A stretch of 28,031 nucleotides of DNA from SZUA-584 sp050943225 (GCA_050943225.1 JBMNOT010000007.1:1-28031), one strand, 5' to 3'. Shown: positions 14,473 through 22,439, counted from the stretch's first letter. Notes: generated by a model not told the origin, from the sequence alone. Program-made: numbers and translations.

Positions 14473-15642
14473 ATGATAGATTTTCGCTTTTTGTGTCCCA
14501 CGGAGATAATATTCGGCAAAGAGGCTGAGCTTAAGGTTGGGGAGGAGACCAAAAAATATGCGAGCCGCGTGCTGCTGCACTATGGCGGCGGGCACATCAA
14601 AAAATCCGGGCTGTATGGACGGGTGACCGATTCGCTCAAAAAAGCGGGCGTCGATTACGTAGAGCTCTCCGGCGTGAAGCCCAATCCGCGGCTCTCGCTG
14701 GTGAGGGAGGGCATCCGGCTGTGCCGCGAGCACGGCTTGAATTTCATATTGGCGGTGGGCGGCGGCAGCGTGATCGACTCGGCCAAAGCGATCGCGCTGG
14801 GTGCTGTGGACAACGGCGACGTGTGGGACTTTTTTGAGGGGCTGCGTGAAGCGACCGCCGCGCTGCCGGTGGGCGTGGTGCTCACCATTCCCGCGGCGGG
14901 CAGCGAATCCAGCACCGGGTCCGTGATCACCAACGAGGAAACCGCCGATAAGCGCGCATATGACAGCGAGCTGCTGCGGCCCAAATTCGCGCTGATGAAT
15001 CCGGAGCTGACGTATTCCCTGCCGCCGTATCAGACCGCCTGCGGCGCATCTGACATCATGGCGCATATCATGGAGCGCTATTTCACGCGGGTGAAGCATG
15101 TGGATTTAACCGACCGGCTGTGTGAAGCCACATTAAAGACCGTTATCCGCAATACGCCGGTCGTTCTGGAAACGCCGGAGGATTACGATGCGCGCGCCGA
15201 GATTATGTGGGCGGGCAGCGTTGCGCACAACGGCCTATTGGGCACTGGCCGCATCGGCGACTGGGCGTCTCACATGATTGAGCACGAGCTGTCGGCTATC
15301 AACGATGTGGCGCACGGCGCGGGCCTTGCCATCATATTCCCGGCGTGGATGCGGTACGTCTACAAACAGGACGTCAGCCGTTTCGCGCAGTTTGCCGCAC
15401 GGGTGTGGAACATCGAGATGGATTTCTTCGACCCTGAAAGGACGGCGCTTGCCGGCATCAAAGCGATAAAATCGTTTTATAAGTCCATCGGCCTGCCAAC
15501 CAGCCTTGGCGAGATCGGCATCACGCCGGCGCATTATGAGCGCATCGCGGCCAACTGCCGGCGCACCAGCGGTGATAAGGTAGGCAGCTTTATGCCGCTT
15601 GACAGCAACGATATCATCAATATATTAAGGCTCGCGCAATAA
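14473..15642 (+). CDS. Iron-containing alcohol dehydrogenase (BdhA/YugJ type)
   Basis: NAD(P)H-dependent interconversion of an aldehyde and an alcohol (butanol dehydrogenase-like) in the cytoplasm. It has 389 residues, normal for the group III (iron) alcohol dehydrogenases. The cofactor loop GGGSVID is at about 97-103 and IPAAGSESS at about 139-147. The predicted metal ligands Asp194, His198, His267 and His281 all lie in recognisable motifs (GASDIMAHIMERYF, ASHMIEHELSAIND, VAHGAGLA). It is a single-gene unit ending in a good terminator. Substrate cannot be read from sequence. Regulation by Rex is possible, judging from the upstream site. Confidence 0.93.
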   Translation: MIDFRFLCPTEIIFGKEAELKVGEETKKYASRVLLHYGGGHIKKSGLYGRVTDSLKKAGVDYVELSGVKPNPRLSLVREGIRLCREHGLNFILAVGGGSVIDSAKAIALGAVDNGDVWDFFEGLREATAALPVGVVLTIPAAGSESSTGSVITNEETADKRAYDSELLRPKFALMNPELTYSLPPYQTACGASDIMAHIMERYFTRVKHVDLTDRLCEATLKTVIRNTPVVLETPEDYDARAEIMWAGSVAHNGLLGTGRIGDWASHMIEHELSAINDVAHGAGLAIIFPAWMRYVYKQDVSRFAQFAARVWNIEMDFFDPERTALAGIKAIKSFYKSIGLPTSLGEIGITPAHYERIAANCRRTSGDKVGSFMPLDSNDIINILRLAQ

Positions 15643-15657
15643 ACCGCAGCAATAATG

Positions 15658-15684
15658 AGGAGTCCTTATAAGGGGCTCCTTTTT
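15658..15684 (+). terminator. Intrinsic terminator after the alcohol dehydrogenase gene
   Basis: AGGAGTCC(TT) pairs with (AA)GGGGCTCCT (15658-15680, with two G-U pairs) and is followed by TTTT within CCTTTTTGG. Confidence 0.85.
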
Positions 15685-15736
15685 GGGCTGGGGAGGGGGC
15701 ATCCCGCCTGGATGTTACAAAAGTGTTACAGCGCAA

Positions 15737-15765
15737 TTGACAAGGCGCCATAAAAAGGGTATACT
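15737..15765 (+). promoter_or_regulatory. Near-consensus sigma-A promoter of the SleB-like hydrolase gene
   Basis: TTGACA (15737-15742), 17-bp spacer, TATACT (15760-15765). The predicted start near 15772 leaves a leader of only about 20 nt, with GGGGAGA as ribosome site before the ATG at 15792. The vegetative promoter argues against a purely sporulation-specific role. Confidence 0.88.
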
Positions 15766-15791
15766 CGGCCTAACAAACGGGGAGATCAGGC

Positions 15792-17159
15792 ATGTCCGAT
15801 AAGCCGAAAAGACGACATCGCAACAGCGCATCGGAACCGGCGGGCAAACGCGCCCGCACACGCCGGGCGGATGTTGGCTTGCCAGAAAAGTCGCGCCGGG
15901 GTGCCGGGACACTGCTGCGCTCCGTGTCGGCGCAGATCAAAAAGGTTATGCGCGCATTGCGCCGCGTGCTTTTCCGTCTGATCCGCAAGGCCGTGCTGTT
16001 TTTAATGGCGAAGACCGGCGACGCGTCCGCAGTCAAGGCAGGCGCGAAAAAGCGCGCAACCCGCAGGCGTATCGTGGTATATACTGGTTCCTGCCTGATT
16101 GTAGCGGTTGCCGTATTGCTGGTGCTGTTTGTGCCGACCAAAGCGGCTGAGATTCCGGCGGTCAGGTCCGCTTCGCCGAATCTGCCGGAGGCGCCGGAGA
16201 TGTGGCAGGCAGCGGCGGTCAACGCGATTCCCACAACGAATCCGGACATCGCGCCTGTGCCCACCACGCCGCCCGACAATGCATCGGCGCCAACGCTTAA
16301 GCCGACACCGACGCCTAAGCCGGACTCAACGCCTACGCCCAAGCCGACGCCAACGCCGAAACCCACGGCGACGCCGAAGCCCAAAGCCACGGCAACACCC
16401 AAGCCGACACCGACGCCCAAACCCAAACCGACATCCAAGCCTGTGGACATGGCCGCGCTGGTGAGCTTTTTCGTGGTGGCGGAAGGGCCTTATTACGATA
16501 AAGCGGGCTATTCCAGCAACCATTACGACTATACGCCCGAGGAATTCGATATTCTGGCCAAAATCATACAGCGGGAAGCGGGCGGGGAGTCTACAGCCGG
16601 TAAGATTGCGGTGGGCAACGTGGTGGTCAACCGCGTGCTCTGCGGCCGGTGGGGCAAAACGATTGATGCGGTGAAAAGTCAGTTTTCTTACAGCCCTGAT
16701 ACGGTGCCCAAACAAAGCGCGATCAATGCGGCGCGCGCCGTGCTGGACGACGAGGTGTGGAAGGTACCGCAGAACACTTATTTCTTCAAGACGACCGGCG
16801 ACGACTGGAGAACTTACACGTTTTGGGGTCAGATCGGCAACCATTATTTCTACACGGCCAAATACAGCGGCCGGTATAACGGCGACAGCATACCGCCTGC
16901 GCTATATGAACGCGTTTACAAATATGCACAATACGGCTGCAAACCGGAGGAAAGGGTCAGGCGCATTCAGCTAATGCTCAAAGCGCTGGACTACAGCGTG
17001 AACACCGACAAGAAGTTTAACAAGACCACTCAGGCGGTGCTTATCAAGTTCCAGAAGGACGCGGGGCTGTCGGCAGACGGGGTGGCCGGCCCCAAGACGG
17101 TGGAAGCGCTGATTAAAAAATACGGCGTCGACAAATACATCAAGGATTTTGCCAGCTAG
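15792..17159 (+). CDS. Membrane-anchored SleB-type cell-wall hydrolase with peptidoglycan-binding domain
   Basis: Predicted peptidoglycan hydrolase (lytic transglycosylase/amidase-like Hydrolase_2 family). It has 455 residues in order: a strongly basic cytoplasmic N-terminus (about 1-93), a membrane helix (about 94-114), a Pro/Thr/Lys linker of PTPKP-type repeats (about 165-217), the SleB/CwlJ-like catalytic domain with LAKIIQREAGGES (Glu262 probably catalytic) and KIAVGNVVVNRV, and a C-terminal PG_binding_1 domain (about 385-445, RRIQLMLKALDYSV, KFQKDAGLSADGVAGPKTV). SleB and CwlJ act in spore germination. Here the sigma-A promoter and membrane anchor suggest a vegetative cell-wall role instead. 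It is a single-gene unit. Confidence 0.9.
   Translation: MSDKPKRRHRNSASEPAGKRARTRRADVGLPEKSRRGAGTLLRSVSAQIKKVMRALRRVLFRLIRKAVLFLMAKTGDASAVKAGAKKRATRRRIVVYTGSCLIVAVAVLLVLFVPTKAAEIPAVRSASPNLPEAPEMWQAAAVNAIPTTNPDIAPVPTTPPDNASAPTLKPTPTPKPDSTPTPKPTPTPKPTATPKPKATATPKPTPTPKPKPTSKPVDMAALVSFFVVAEGPYYDKAGYSSNHYDYTPEEFDILAKIIQREAGGESTAGKIAVGNVVVNRVLCGRWGKTIDAVKSQFSYSPDTVPKQSAINAARAVLDDEVWKVPQNTYFFKTTGDDWRTYTFWGQIGNHYFYTAKYSGRYNGDSIPPALYERVYKYAQYGCKPEERVRRIQLMLKALDYSVNTDKKFNKTTQAVLIKFQKDAGLSADGVAGPKTVEALIKKYGVDKYIKDFAS
16285..16440 (+). repeat. Degenerate PTPKP-coding repeats in the hydrolase linker
   Basis: Many short units of the form CCG-ACN-CCN-AAG encode (T)PTPKP. This is a typical wall-spanning linker and a likely site of length variation between strains. 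Confidence 0.85.
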
Positions 17160-17166
17160 CTTTATG

Positions 17167-17188
17167 CCGCCGTTTCGGCGGTTTTTTT
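17167..17188 (+). terminator. Intrinsic terminator after the SleB-like gene
   Basis: CCGCCG, loop TTT, CGGCGG (17167-17181), followed by seven T residues. Confidence 0.95.
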
Positions 17189-17227
17189 GTATTCTCTGTG
17201 AAAAAGTGAACAGCTTATGGCCTCCAG

Positions 17228-17242
17228 CGTGACAAAGTCACG
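17228..17242. promoter_or_regulatory. Perfect 6-bp inverted repeat upstream of the sulfur-transfer fusion gene
   Basis: CGTGAC-AAA-GTCACG. It lies about 58 bp before the start codon, where an operator could be. The half-site resembles CRP/FNR-family sites, but the spacing is one base shorter than the CRP form TGTGA-N6-TCACA. The binding protein is unknown and no clear -10/-35 pair was identified. Confidence 0.4.
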
Positions 17243-17299
17243 GATGACCAGTCCTTAAAAGCTTATTCTTGTTTGGGAAAAGAGAGGTGGATTTGCATT

Positions 17300-19777
17300 A
17301 TGGCGAAAAAAGTTGTCATTGTAGGCGGCGTGGCCGGCGGCGCGAGCTGCGCAGCGCGCTTAAGAAGGCTGGACGAAGCGGCGCAGATCGTCATGCTGGA
17401 GAAAGGGCCTTATATCTCGTTCGCGAACTGCGGGCTGCCCTACCATGTGGGCGGCGTGATTGAGCGGCGCGACAGGCTGCTGCTGCAGACGCCCGAGTCG
17501 TTCCGCGAGCGCTTCAACGTGGACGTTCGCGTCGACAGCGAGGTTATTTCCATCGACCGGAAGAACAAAACCGTTACGGTGCGCAATGGCGGCACTGAAT
17601 ACCAGGAAAGCTATGACGTGCTGGTGCTATCGCCCGGCTCGACGCCGGTGGTGCCCGACCTGCCGGGAGCGGGCAGCCCCCGCGTGATGACGCTGTGGAA
17701 CATACCGGATATGGACCGGATTATCGCCGCGATTAAGGACGGCGGCGCGCGCACCGCTGTGGTGGCGGGCGGCGGGTTCATCGGCCTGGAGATGGTGGAA
17801 AACCTTAAGCACGCCGGCCTTTCGGTGACCCTGGTCGAGATGCTGGACCAGGTGATGCCGTCCCTTGACTTTGAAATGGCGCAGATACTCCACAAGCACC
17901 TCGTGGACAACGGCATAAAGCTGGCGCTGGGCGAGCGCGTGGAGCGGTTTGAGGAAACGGGCGGCGGCGTGACCGTTGTGACGGACAAACGCGCCGTAAC
18001 GGCGGATATCGTAATACTGGCGGTGGGCGTGAAACCCAATTCGGAGCTGGCGAAGGCCTGCGGCCTTAAGATCGGCGCGCGCGGCGGCATCGTGGTGGAC
18101 GAGTATCTCAAAACGTCGGACGAAAACATATACGCCGTGGGCGACGCTGTGGAGACGGAGAATTTCCTGACGCGTGAGCGCGCGGTTATCCCGCTGGCCG
18201 GGCCGGCCAACAAGATGGGCCGCATGGCGGCGGACAACATCTGCGGCCTGAACAGGCGGTATAAGGGTACGCAGGGCGCGTCGGTTGCAAAGGTGTTCGA
18301 TATGACAGTCGCGTCCACCGGCCTGAACGAGCGCCAGCTTACCGCTGTGGGCAAAAAGCTGAACGTTGACTATAAGGTGACGGTGATCCACCCGCTTTCC
18401 AACGCGGGCTATTATCCCGGCGGTATGCCGATGAGCTTAAAGCTGCTGTTCGCGAAACAGGACGGCAAAGTGCTGGGCGTTCAGGCGGTGGGCTATAAGG
18501 GCGTGGAGAAACGCGTGGACGTGGTAGCCACGGCGATCAGGTTCGGCGCGACAGTGTACGACCTGGAAGAGCTGGAGCTGTGCTACGCGCCGCCCTATTC
18601 CTCCGCGAAGGACCCGGTCAACATAGCGGGCTTTGCGGCAGAGAACATACTCTCGGGGCTGGTGGATAACATCACCTTTGGCGAGCTCAAGGACCTGCCG
18701 GCGGATACGGTGTTGCTGGACGTGCGCACGCCCGCGGAAGTGGCGATGGGCGCAATCCCGGGCAGCATCAACATACCGGTGAACAGCCTGCGGAGCAGGT
18801 TGGGCGAGCTGGATAAAAACAAGGCTTACGTTGTCTACTGTGCGGTGGGCGTGCGGGCGCATGTCGCGGCCCGCATACTGCTGCAGAACGGGTTTGTCAG
18901 TGTGCGCAATTTGGCGGGCGGGTATACCACCTACCGCATAGCGAGCAGGGACTACTCGACCCCGCCGGAAGAAGCTGATAAGGAGGGTGAGCGAGGAGTG
19001 AACGAAGATAATAACGTTTCGACGAGCACTCACGAGGACGGCAGGATCATCGAAGTGAACGCCTGCGGCTTGCAGTGCCCCGGTCCGGTGATCAAGCTGT
19101 ATGAGGCGATGGTCGCGGCGAAGCCGGGAGACGTGATCAACATCACTTCCACTGACCCGGGTTTTTTCACGGATGCGGCTGCGTGGTGCGCACGGACGAA
19201 AAATACTTATCTCAAAGGCGAGAAGCTGGACGACAGCTTTTCGGTGTGGATCAAAAAAGGATGCGAGGGCGAATCCGCCACGACGGGCGGGTGCCTGACG
19301 ACCGGGGGCGACGATAAGTCGATCATCGTGTTCAGCGGCGATCTGGACAAAGCGCTGGCGGCCTTCATCATCGCCAACGGTGCAGCGGCCATGGGCCGGA
19401 AGGTGACCATGTTCTTTACGTTCTGGGGGCTCAACATACTGCGCCGCCGCAAAAAGGTAAGGGTACAAAAATCGTTTATTGAGAAGCTATTCGGTGCGAT
19501 GATGCCGCGCGGCACGTCAACGCTGGTGCTCTCTAAGATGAACATGCTGGGCCTGGGCTCCAGAATGATGAAGGGCATCATGAAAAAGAAGAATGTGGCG
19601 AGCCTGGATGAGCTGATCGCGCAGGCAAAAAAAGCCGGCGTAAGGCTGGTGGCATGCACCATGTCGATGGACGTCATGGGCATCCGCGAAGAGGAGCTCA
19701 TCGACGGCGTGGAGCTGGCGGGCGTAGCGTCCTTCCTGGGCGCGGCGGAACAGTCGGATACCAACCTGTTTATTTAA
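17300..19777 (+). CDS. CoA-disulfide reductase-like flavoprotein fused to rhodanese, TusA and DsrE2-like domains
   Basis: An 825-residue cytoplasmic fusion. (1) Residues about 1-450 are a pyridine nucleotide-disulfide oxidoreductase of the CoA-disulfide reductase/NADH:persulfide reductase type, with FAD loop VVIVGGVAGGASCAARLRRL and single redox cysteine Cys44 in SFANCGLPYH. (2) About 462-555 is rhodanese, with the catalytic loop at Cys514 (VYCAVGVRAH). (3) About 580-650 is TusA/SirA, with CPGP at 593-596. (4) About 672-825 is a DsrE2-like domain (FSGDLDKALAAFIIANGAAA, ending EQSDTNLFI). Such parts handle persulfide and polysulfide sulfur. I start at the ATG 17300 (GAGAGGTGG 9 nt upstream), not at the in-frame TTG 17273. 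A second ribosome site and GTG occur in frame at 18981-19000. Confidence 0.93.
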   Translation: MAKKVVIVGGVAGGASCAARLRRLDEAAQIVMLEKGPYISFANCGLPYHVGGVIERRDRLLLQTPESFRERFNVDVRVDSEVISIDRKNKTVTVRNGGTEYQESYDVLVLSPGSTPVVPDLPGAGSPRVMTLWNIPDMDRIIAAIKDGGARTAVVAGGGFIGLEMVENLKHAGLSVTLVEMLDQVMPSLDFEMAQILHKHLVDNGIKLALGERVERFEETGGGVTVVTDKRAVTADIVILAVGVKPNSELAKACGLKIGARGGIVVDEYLKTSDENIYAVGDAVETENFLTRERAVIPLAGPANKMGRMAADNICGLNRRYKGTQGASVAKVFDMTVASTGLNERQLTAVGKKLNVDYKVTVIHPLSNAGYYPGGMPMSLKLLFAKQDGKVLGVQAVGYKGVEKRVDVVATAIRFGATVYDLEELELCYAPPYSSAKDPVNIAGFAAENILSGLVDNITFGELKDLPADTVLLDVRTPAEVAMGAIPGSINIPVNSLRSRLGELDKNKAYVVYCAVGVRAHVAARILLQNGFVSVRNLAGGYTTYRIASRDYSTPPEEADKEGERGVNEDNNVSTSTHEDGRIIEVNACGLQCPGPVIKLYEAMVAAKPGDVINITSTDPGFFTDAAAWCARTKNTYLKGEKLDDSFSVWIKKGCEGESATTGGCLTTGGDDKSIIVFSGDLDKALAAFIIANGAAAMGRKVTMFFTFWGLNILRRRKKVRVQKSFIEKLFGAMMPRGTSTLVLSKMNMLGLGSRMMKGIMKKKNVASLDELIAQAKKAGVRLVACTMSMDVMGIREEELIDGVELAGVASFLGAAEQSDTNLFI
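18981..19000 (+). promoter_or_regulatory. Internal ribosome-binding site and in-frame GTG within the fusion gene
   Basis: AGGAGG (18981-18986) lies 11 nt before a GTG (18998-19000) in the fusion's own frame, exactly in the linker between the rhodanese and TusA modules. Translation from it would give a separate 259-residue TusA-DsrE2 protein. TGATAA just upstream is out of frame. The stretch looks like a former intergenic region. Whether it is used is unknown. Confidence 0.5.
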
Positions 19778-19785
19778 TCGCGATA

Positions 19786-19820
19786 AGGCCTGCGCAGGAG
19801 ATGCACAGGCCTATTTTTTA
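19786..19820 (+). terminator. Intrinsic terminator after the fusion gene
   Basis: AGGCCTG (19786-19792) pairs with CAGGCCT (19806-19812), with possible extension GCG/TGC inside, followed by ATTTTTTA. It lies between convergent genes. Confidence 0.88.
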
Positions 19821-19828
19821 TGATGAGA

Positions 19829-20527
19829 CTATTCCAGATTCGTTAAACCGGCATTTGGCTGCGCAGCGCTGACCATATCGGGCTCCGTTGCGGCCTGAGC
19901 GGCGGCAGGCGCAGCAGGTGTTATCTCCGGTGCAGTGGCGGCCGGAGCGGATTCCGGCTGAGCGGCCGCAGACATAGCGGGAGGCGCAGCCTGTGCTGCT
20001 TCCGGTGCAGCAGCCGGCACGGCGGGAGCGGGTTTTGGCTGGGCGGCAGCGGCGGCTTGTGTGCCGGGGATTTGCGCTGCCTGTGCCTTCCGGTCTTTTT
20101 TGGGAATGAAGGCGAGTATGCCGCCGAGTAGGCCAATGGCGGTCAGCACTCCCATCGAGAAGTTAGCGATGAGCAGCGCTAGGGGGCTGATATAGATGCC
20201 GTAAGCCGCAAGCGGCTCGAAGCTGAACGACTGCATGATGACGGGAGCGAACAGCAGCCCGGTAACCCCGATGCAGGACAGCAGCAGAAACACGCCGCCC
20301 AGGCGCATCAGCCGCGGCATGATGCCGGCCCCGATAGCGCCCAGCACGCCCAGCAGGAAAACGGCGCCGATGAGGAGGTACTGGCTCTGCTCATCGTACG
20401 CGAACAGCGGGAAACCGTTGAATACCAGCTTGAGCGAAGCGAACACGCAGAACACGGCAAAACTCAGCATCATGGCGAGAATGCCCCATATGAAGCCCAG
20501 GACAATGGGCGATGTTCTTGGTTTCAT
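19829..20527 (-). CDS. Four-helix membrane protein with Ala/Pro-rich cytoplasmic tail, unknown function
   Basis: A 232-residue protein that I do not recognise with certainty. Four hydrophobic segments are at about 7-35, 48-70, 73-98 and 106-137, followed by KKDRK and a tail of about 90 residues made almost only of Ala, Pro, Gln and Glu (for example QPKPAPAVPAAAPEAAQAA). The four-helix topology recalls DUF4064-type proteins, but no signature motif settles it. The ATG at 20527 is chosen because GGAGG (complement of 20534-20538) lies 6 nt upstream. An upstream in-frame ATG at 20551 lacks this. It has its own promoter and is convergent with the sulfur-transfer fusion gene. Confidence 0.75.
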   Translation of the reverse strand: MKPRTSPIVLGFIWGILAMMLSFAVFCVFASLKLVFNGFPLFAYDEQSQYLLIGAVFLLGVLGAIGAGIMPRLMRLGGVFLLLSCIGVTGLLFAPVIMQSFSFEPLAAYGIYISPLALLIANFSMGVLTAIGLLGGILAFIPKKDRKAQAAQIPGTQAAAAAQPKPAPAVPAAAPEAAQAAPPAMSAAAQPESAPAATAPEITPAAPAAAQAATEPDMVSAAQPNAGLTNLE

Positions 20528-20541
20528 AGACTTCCTCCATG

Positions 20542-20569
20542 ATACAGTCATCTATGTCATACAGTCATC
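20542..20569. repeat. 11-bp direct repeat (17-bp period) in the leader of the four-helix protein gene
   Basis: ATACAGTCATC at 20542-20552 and 20559-20569. It lies between the promoter and the ribosome site, and the distal copy overlaps the -10 region. It could be an operator or a chance duplication. Confidence 0.6.
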
Positions 20570-20595
20570 GTAACCCCTGGACAGGCTGCCGTCAA
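20567..20595 (-). promoter_or_regulatory. Candidate sigma-A promoter of the four-helix protein gene
   Basis: On the minus strand TTGACG (20595-20590), 17-bp spacer, TACGAT (20572-20567). The -35 is 5 of 6 and the -10 is 4 of 6 against consensus. Confidence 0.6.
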
Positions 20596-20659
20596 ACGCA
20601 AAGTTTGTATAATTATGACATGTTTACAACCTTTTTAACAAAAGCCGTTGAAAAAAGAA

Positions 20660-20695
20660 CAAATAAAAAATGGGCGGCATTTTCTAATACCGCCC
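20660..20695 (-). terminator. Intrinsic terminator after the aminotransferase gene
   Basis: On the minus strand GGGCGGTATT (20695-20686), loop AGAA, AATGCCGCCC (20681-20672), with one G-U pair, followed by ATTTTTTATTTG. It closes the alaR-alaT unit. Confidence 0.93.
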
Positions 20696-20706
20696 GGGCT
20701 GATCAT

Positions 20707-21873
20707 TTACAGGCCTTCCACAAAGCTTTTGATGCGCCTTAATGCTTCTTTCAGGTTATCCAGGGAGGAAGCGTACGAGCACCGGATAAAGTTCTCCAAA
20801 CCGTTGCCGAACGCGGTTCCGGGTACGCAGGCGACCTTTTTCTCGTACAGCAGCCGCGTGCAGAACTCATCTGCTGTAAGACCAGTCTTGCTGATGTTGG
20901 GGAAGATGTAGAACGCTCCCAGCGGCTCAAAGCAGGTGAGCCCCATCTCGTTGAACCCGGCATACATCAGCCGGCGCCGGCGGTTGTATTCCGCCGTCAT
21001 CTTCTTCACCTGCACAAAATCGTTGGCGCATTCGGACTTCAGCGCTTCAATGCCCGCTTCCTGGCTCATGGAAGCTGCGCATAGCATAGAGTACTGGTGG
21101 ATTTTGACCATCGCGTCGAGCAGGGGCTTGGGGCCCGCAGCATACCCCAGACGGAAGCCTGTCATCGCGAAGGCCTTGGAGAAACCGTTGATCACGATGG
21201 TGCGCTCCGTCATGCCGGGCAGCGCCGCGATGGAGAAGTGCGGCGTCCCGTAAGTCAGCTCCGCATATATCTCGTCCGAGATCACCACGAGGTCGTGCTC
21301 GATGATGATATCCGCAATTTTTTCGTAATCCTCTTTTGTCATGATCGCGCCCGTGGGGTTGTTGGGAAACGCCACGACGATCGCTTTGGTTTTGGGCGTG
21401 AGAGTAGCAGTCAGCGCTTCCGGCGTGATGCGGAAGTTGTCGCATTCCTTAAGGTGCATCGGCACCGGAACGCCGCCCGCAAAGCTGACGCCCGGCATGT
21501 AGGCCACGTAGGAGGGCAGGGGGATTAGCACCTCGTCACCCGGGTCTATGATTGCGCGGAAGGCGAGGTCCAGCGCTTCGCTGGCGCCCACCGTTACGAC
21601 AACCTGGCTCAGATCGTATTTGAGGCCAAACCGCATATCAAGATAGTGCAGTATCGCCTTCCTCAGCTCCGTGCTGCCGTGATTGGACGTATAATGCGTT
21701 TTGCCAACCTCCAGCGCATAGATCGCGCTTTCGCGGATGTTCCACGGCGTGTCGAAATCCGGCTCGCCCACACCCAGTGAGATGCAGTCCTTCATTTCGC
21801 TGGCAATATCGAAAAATTTACGGATGCCCGACGGGGGCACGTCCCTGACGCGGCTCGCCACCTTGCTTTCCAT
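20707..21873 (-). CDS. alaT: Class I/II aminotransferase, AlaT (YugH) type
   Basis: PLP-dependent aminotransferase, by similarity the alanine transaminase AlaT of Bacillus subtilis. It has 388 residues. PPSGIRKFFDIASEMKDCIS, LGVGEPDFDTPWN, FPNNPTGAI, SDEIYAELTYGTP, GFSKAFAMTGFRLGYA (PLP lysine about 233) and FIRCSYASS all fit. I choose the ATG at 21873 because it places the PPSGIR motif at the same distance from the start as in B. subtilis YugH. A GTG at 21879 would overlap the regulator stop (GTGA). It is co-transcribed with the Lrp/AsnC gene just upstream, the same pairing as alaR-alaT (yugG-yugH). Substrate is inferred. Confidence 0.9.
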   Translation of the reverse strand: MESKVASRVRDVPPSGIRKFFDIASEMKDCISLGVGEPDFDTPWNIRESAIYALEVGKTHYTSNHGSTELRKAILHYLDMRFGLKYDLSQVVVTVGASEALDLAFRAIIDPGDEVLIPLPSYVAYMPGVSFAGGVPVPMHLKECDNFRITPEALTATLTPKTKAIVVAFPNNPTGAIMTKEDYEKIADIIIEHDLVVISDEIYAELTYGTPHFSIAALPGMTERTIVINGFSKAFAMTGFRLGYAAGPKPLLDAMVKIHQYSMLCAASMSQEAGIEALKSECANDFVQVKKMTAEYNRRRRLMYAGFNEMGLTCFEPLGAFYIFPNISKTGLTADEFCTRLLYEKKVACVPGTAFGNGLENFIRCSYASSLDNLKEALRRIKSFVEGL

Positions 21874-21875
21874 CG

Positions 21876-22373
21876 TCACGGCGAAATCACCAGCCTTTCC
21901 TCAGGTTCCTTGGCCATCAGGATGACGCCCTGCTCTTTATATTTGCGCATGATGAAATGCGTGACCGTGCTTGCGACGCCTTCCAGCACCGCCAGTTTTT
22001 CAAATACAAATTTTGATATCTGCTTCATGCTTTTCGCATGGATGACAACTGACAGGTCGTATGTGCCCGACATCAGATATACGGCCTTGACCTCGTCAAA
22101 ACCGTATATGCGTTCGGCGAGATCATCGTAGCCCTGGCCTCTTTTGGGAACGACCTTCACCTCAATCAGCGCTTCCGCTTCTTCGGATGCAACTTTCTCC
22201 CGGTTGGTGATTGCGGCGTATTTGACGATAATCTTCTCCTGTTCCATGTGAGCAATAGCTTCCCGGACCCTGTCTGCCGAAACGCCGGTCATCAGCGCGA
22301 TGTCTTCCACACTCAGCCGTGCGTCATTTTCCAGCAGATCCAGTATTTCGCCGTACAGCGCATTGTTGTCCAT
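21876..22373 (-). CDS. alaR: Lrp/AsnC-family transcriptional regulator, AlaR (YugG) type
   Basis: It has 165 residues. The N-terminal winged helix-turn-helix reads ILDLLENDARLSVEDIALMT with the recognition segment SADRVREAIAHMEQEKII. The C-terminal RAM ligand-binding domain shows GFDEVKAVYLMSGTYDLSVV and VTHFIMRKYKEQG. Directly upstream of the alaT-type aminotransferase, it probably controls that gene, as AlaR does for alaT in Bacillus. The ATG at 22373 has GGAGG (complement of 22383-22387) 9 nt upstream. It is divergent from rex. Confidence 0.9.
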   Translation of the reverse strand: MDNNALYGEILDLLENDARLSVEDIALMTGVSADRVREAIAHMEQEKIIVKYAAITNREKVASEEAEALIEVKVVPKRGQGYDDLAERIYGFDEVKAVYLMSGTYDLSVVIHAKSMKQISKFVFEKLAVLEGVASTVTHFIMRKYKEQGVILMAKEPEERLVISP

Positions 22374-22409
22374 TGATAATTGCCTCCACATATAAAGGAT
22401 TGTTTTTGT

Positions 22410-22439
22410 ATTCTAACACCGTTTCCGCATATGCGTCAA
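22410..22439 (-). promoter_or_regulatory. Sigma-A promoter of alaR-alaT
   Basis: On the minus strand TTGACG (22439-22434), 18-bp spacer, TAGAAT (22415-22410). The predicted start near 22403 leaves a leader of about 30 nt. Confidence 0.75.

Noticed and set aside
15770..16450. Minus-strand frame with Gly/Val repeats opposite the hydrolase linker
   Set aside because: The apparent repeats are the complement of the PTPKP-coding stretch, not an independent protein.
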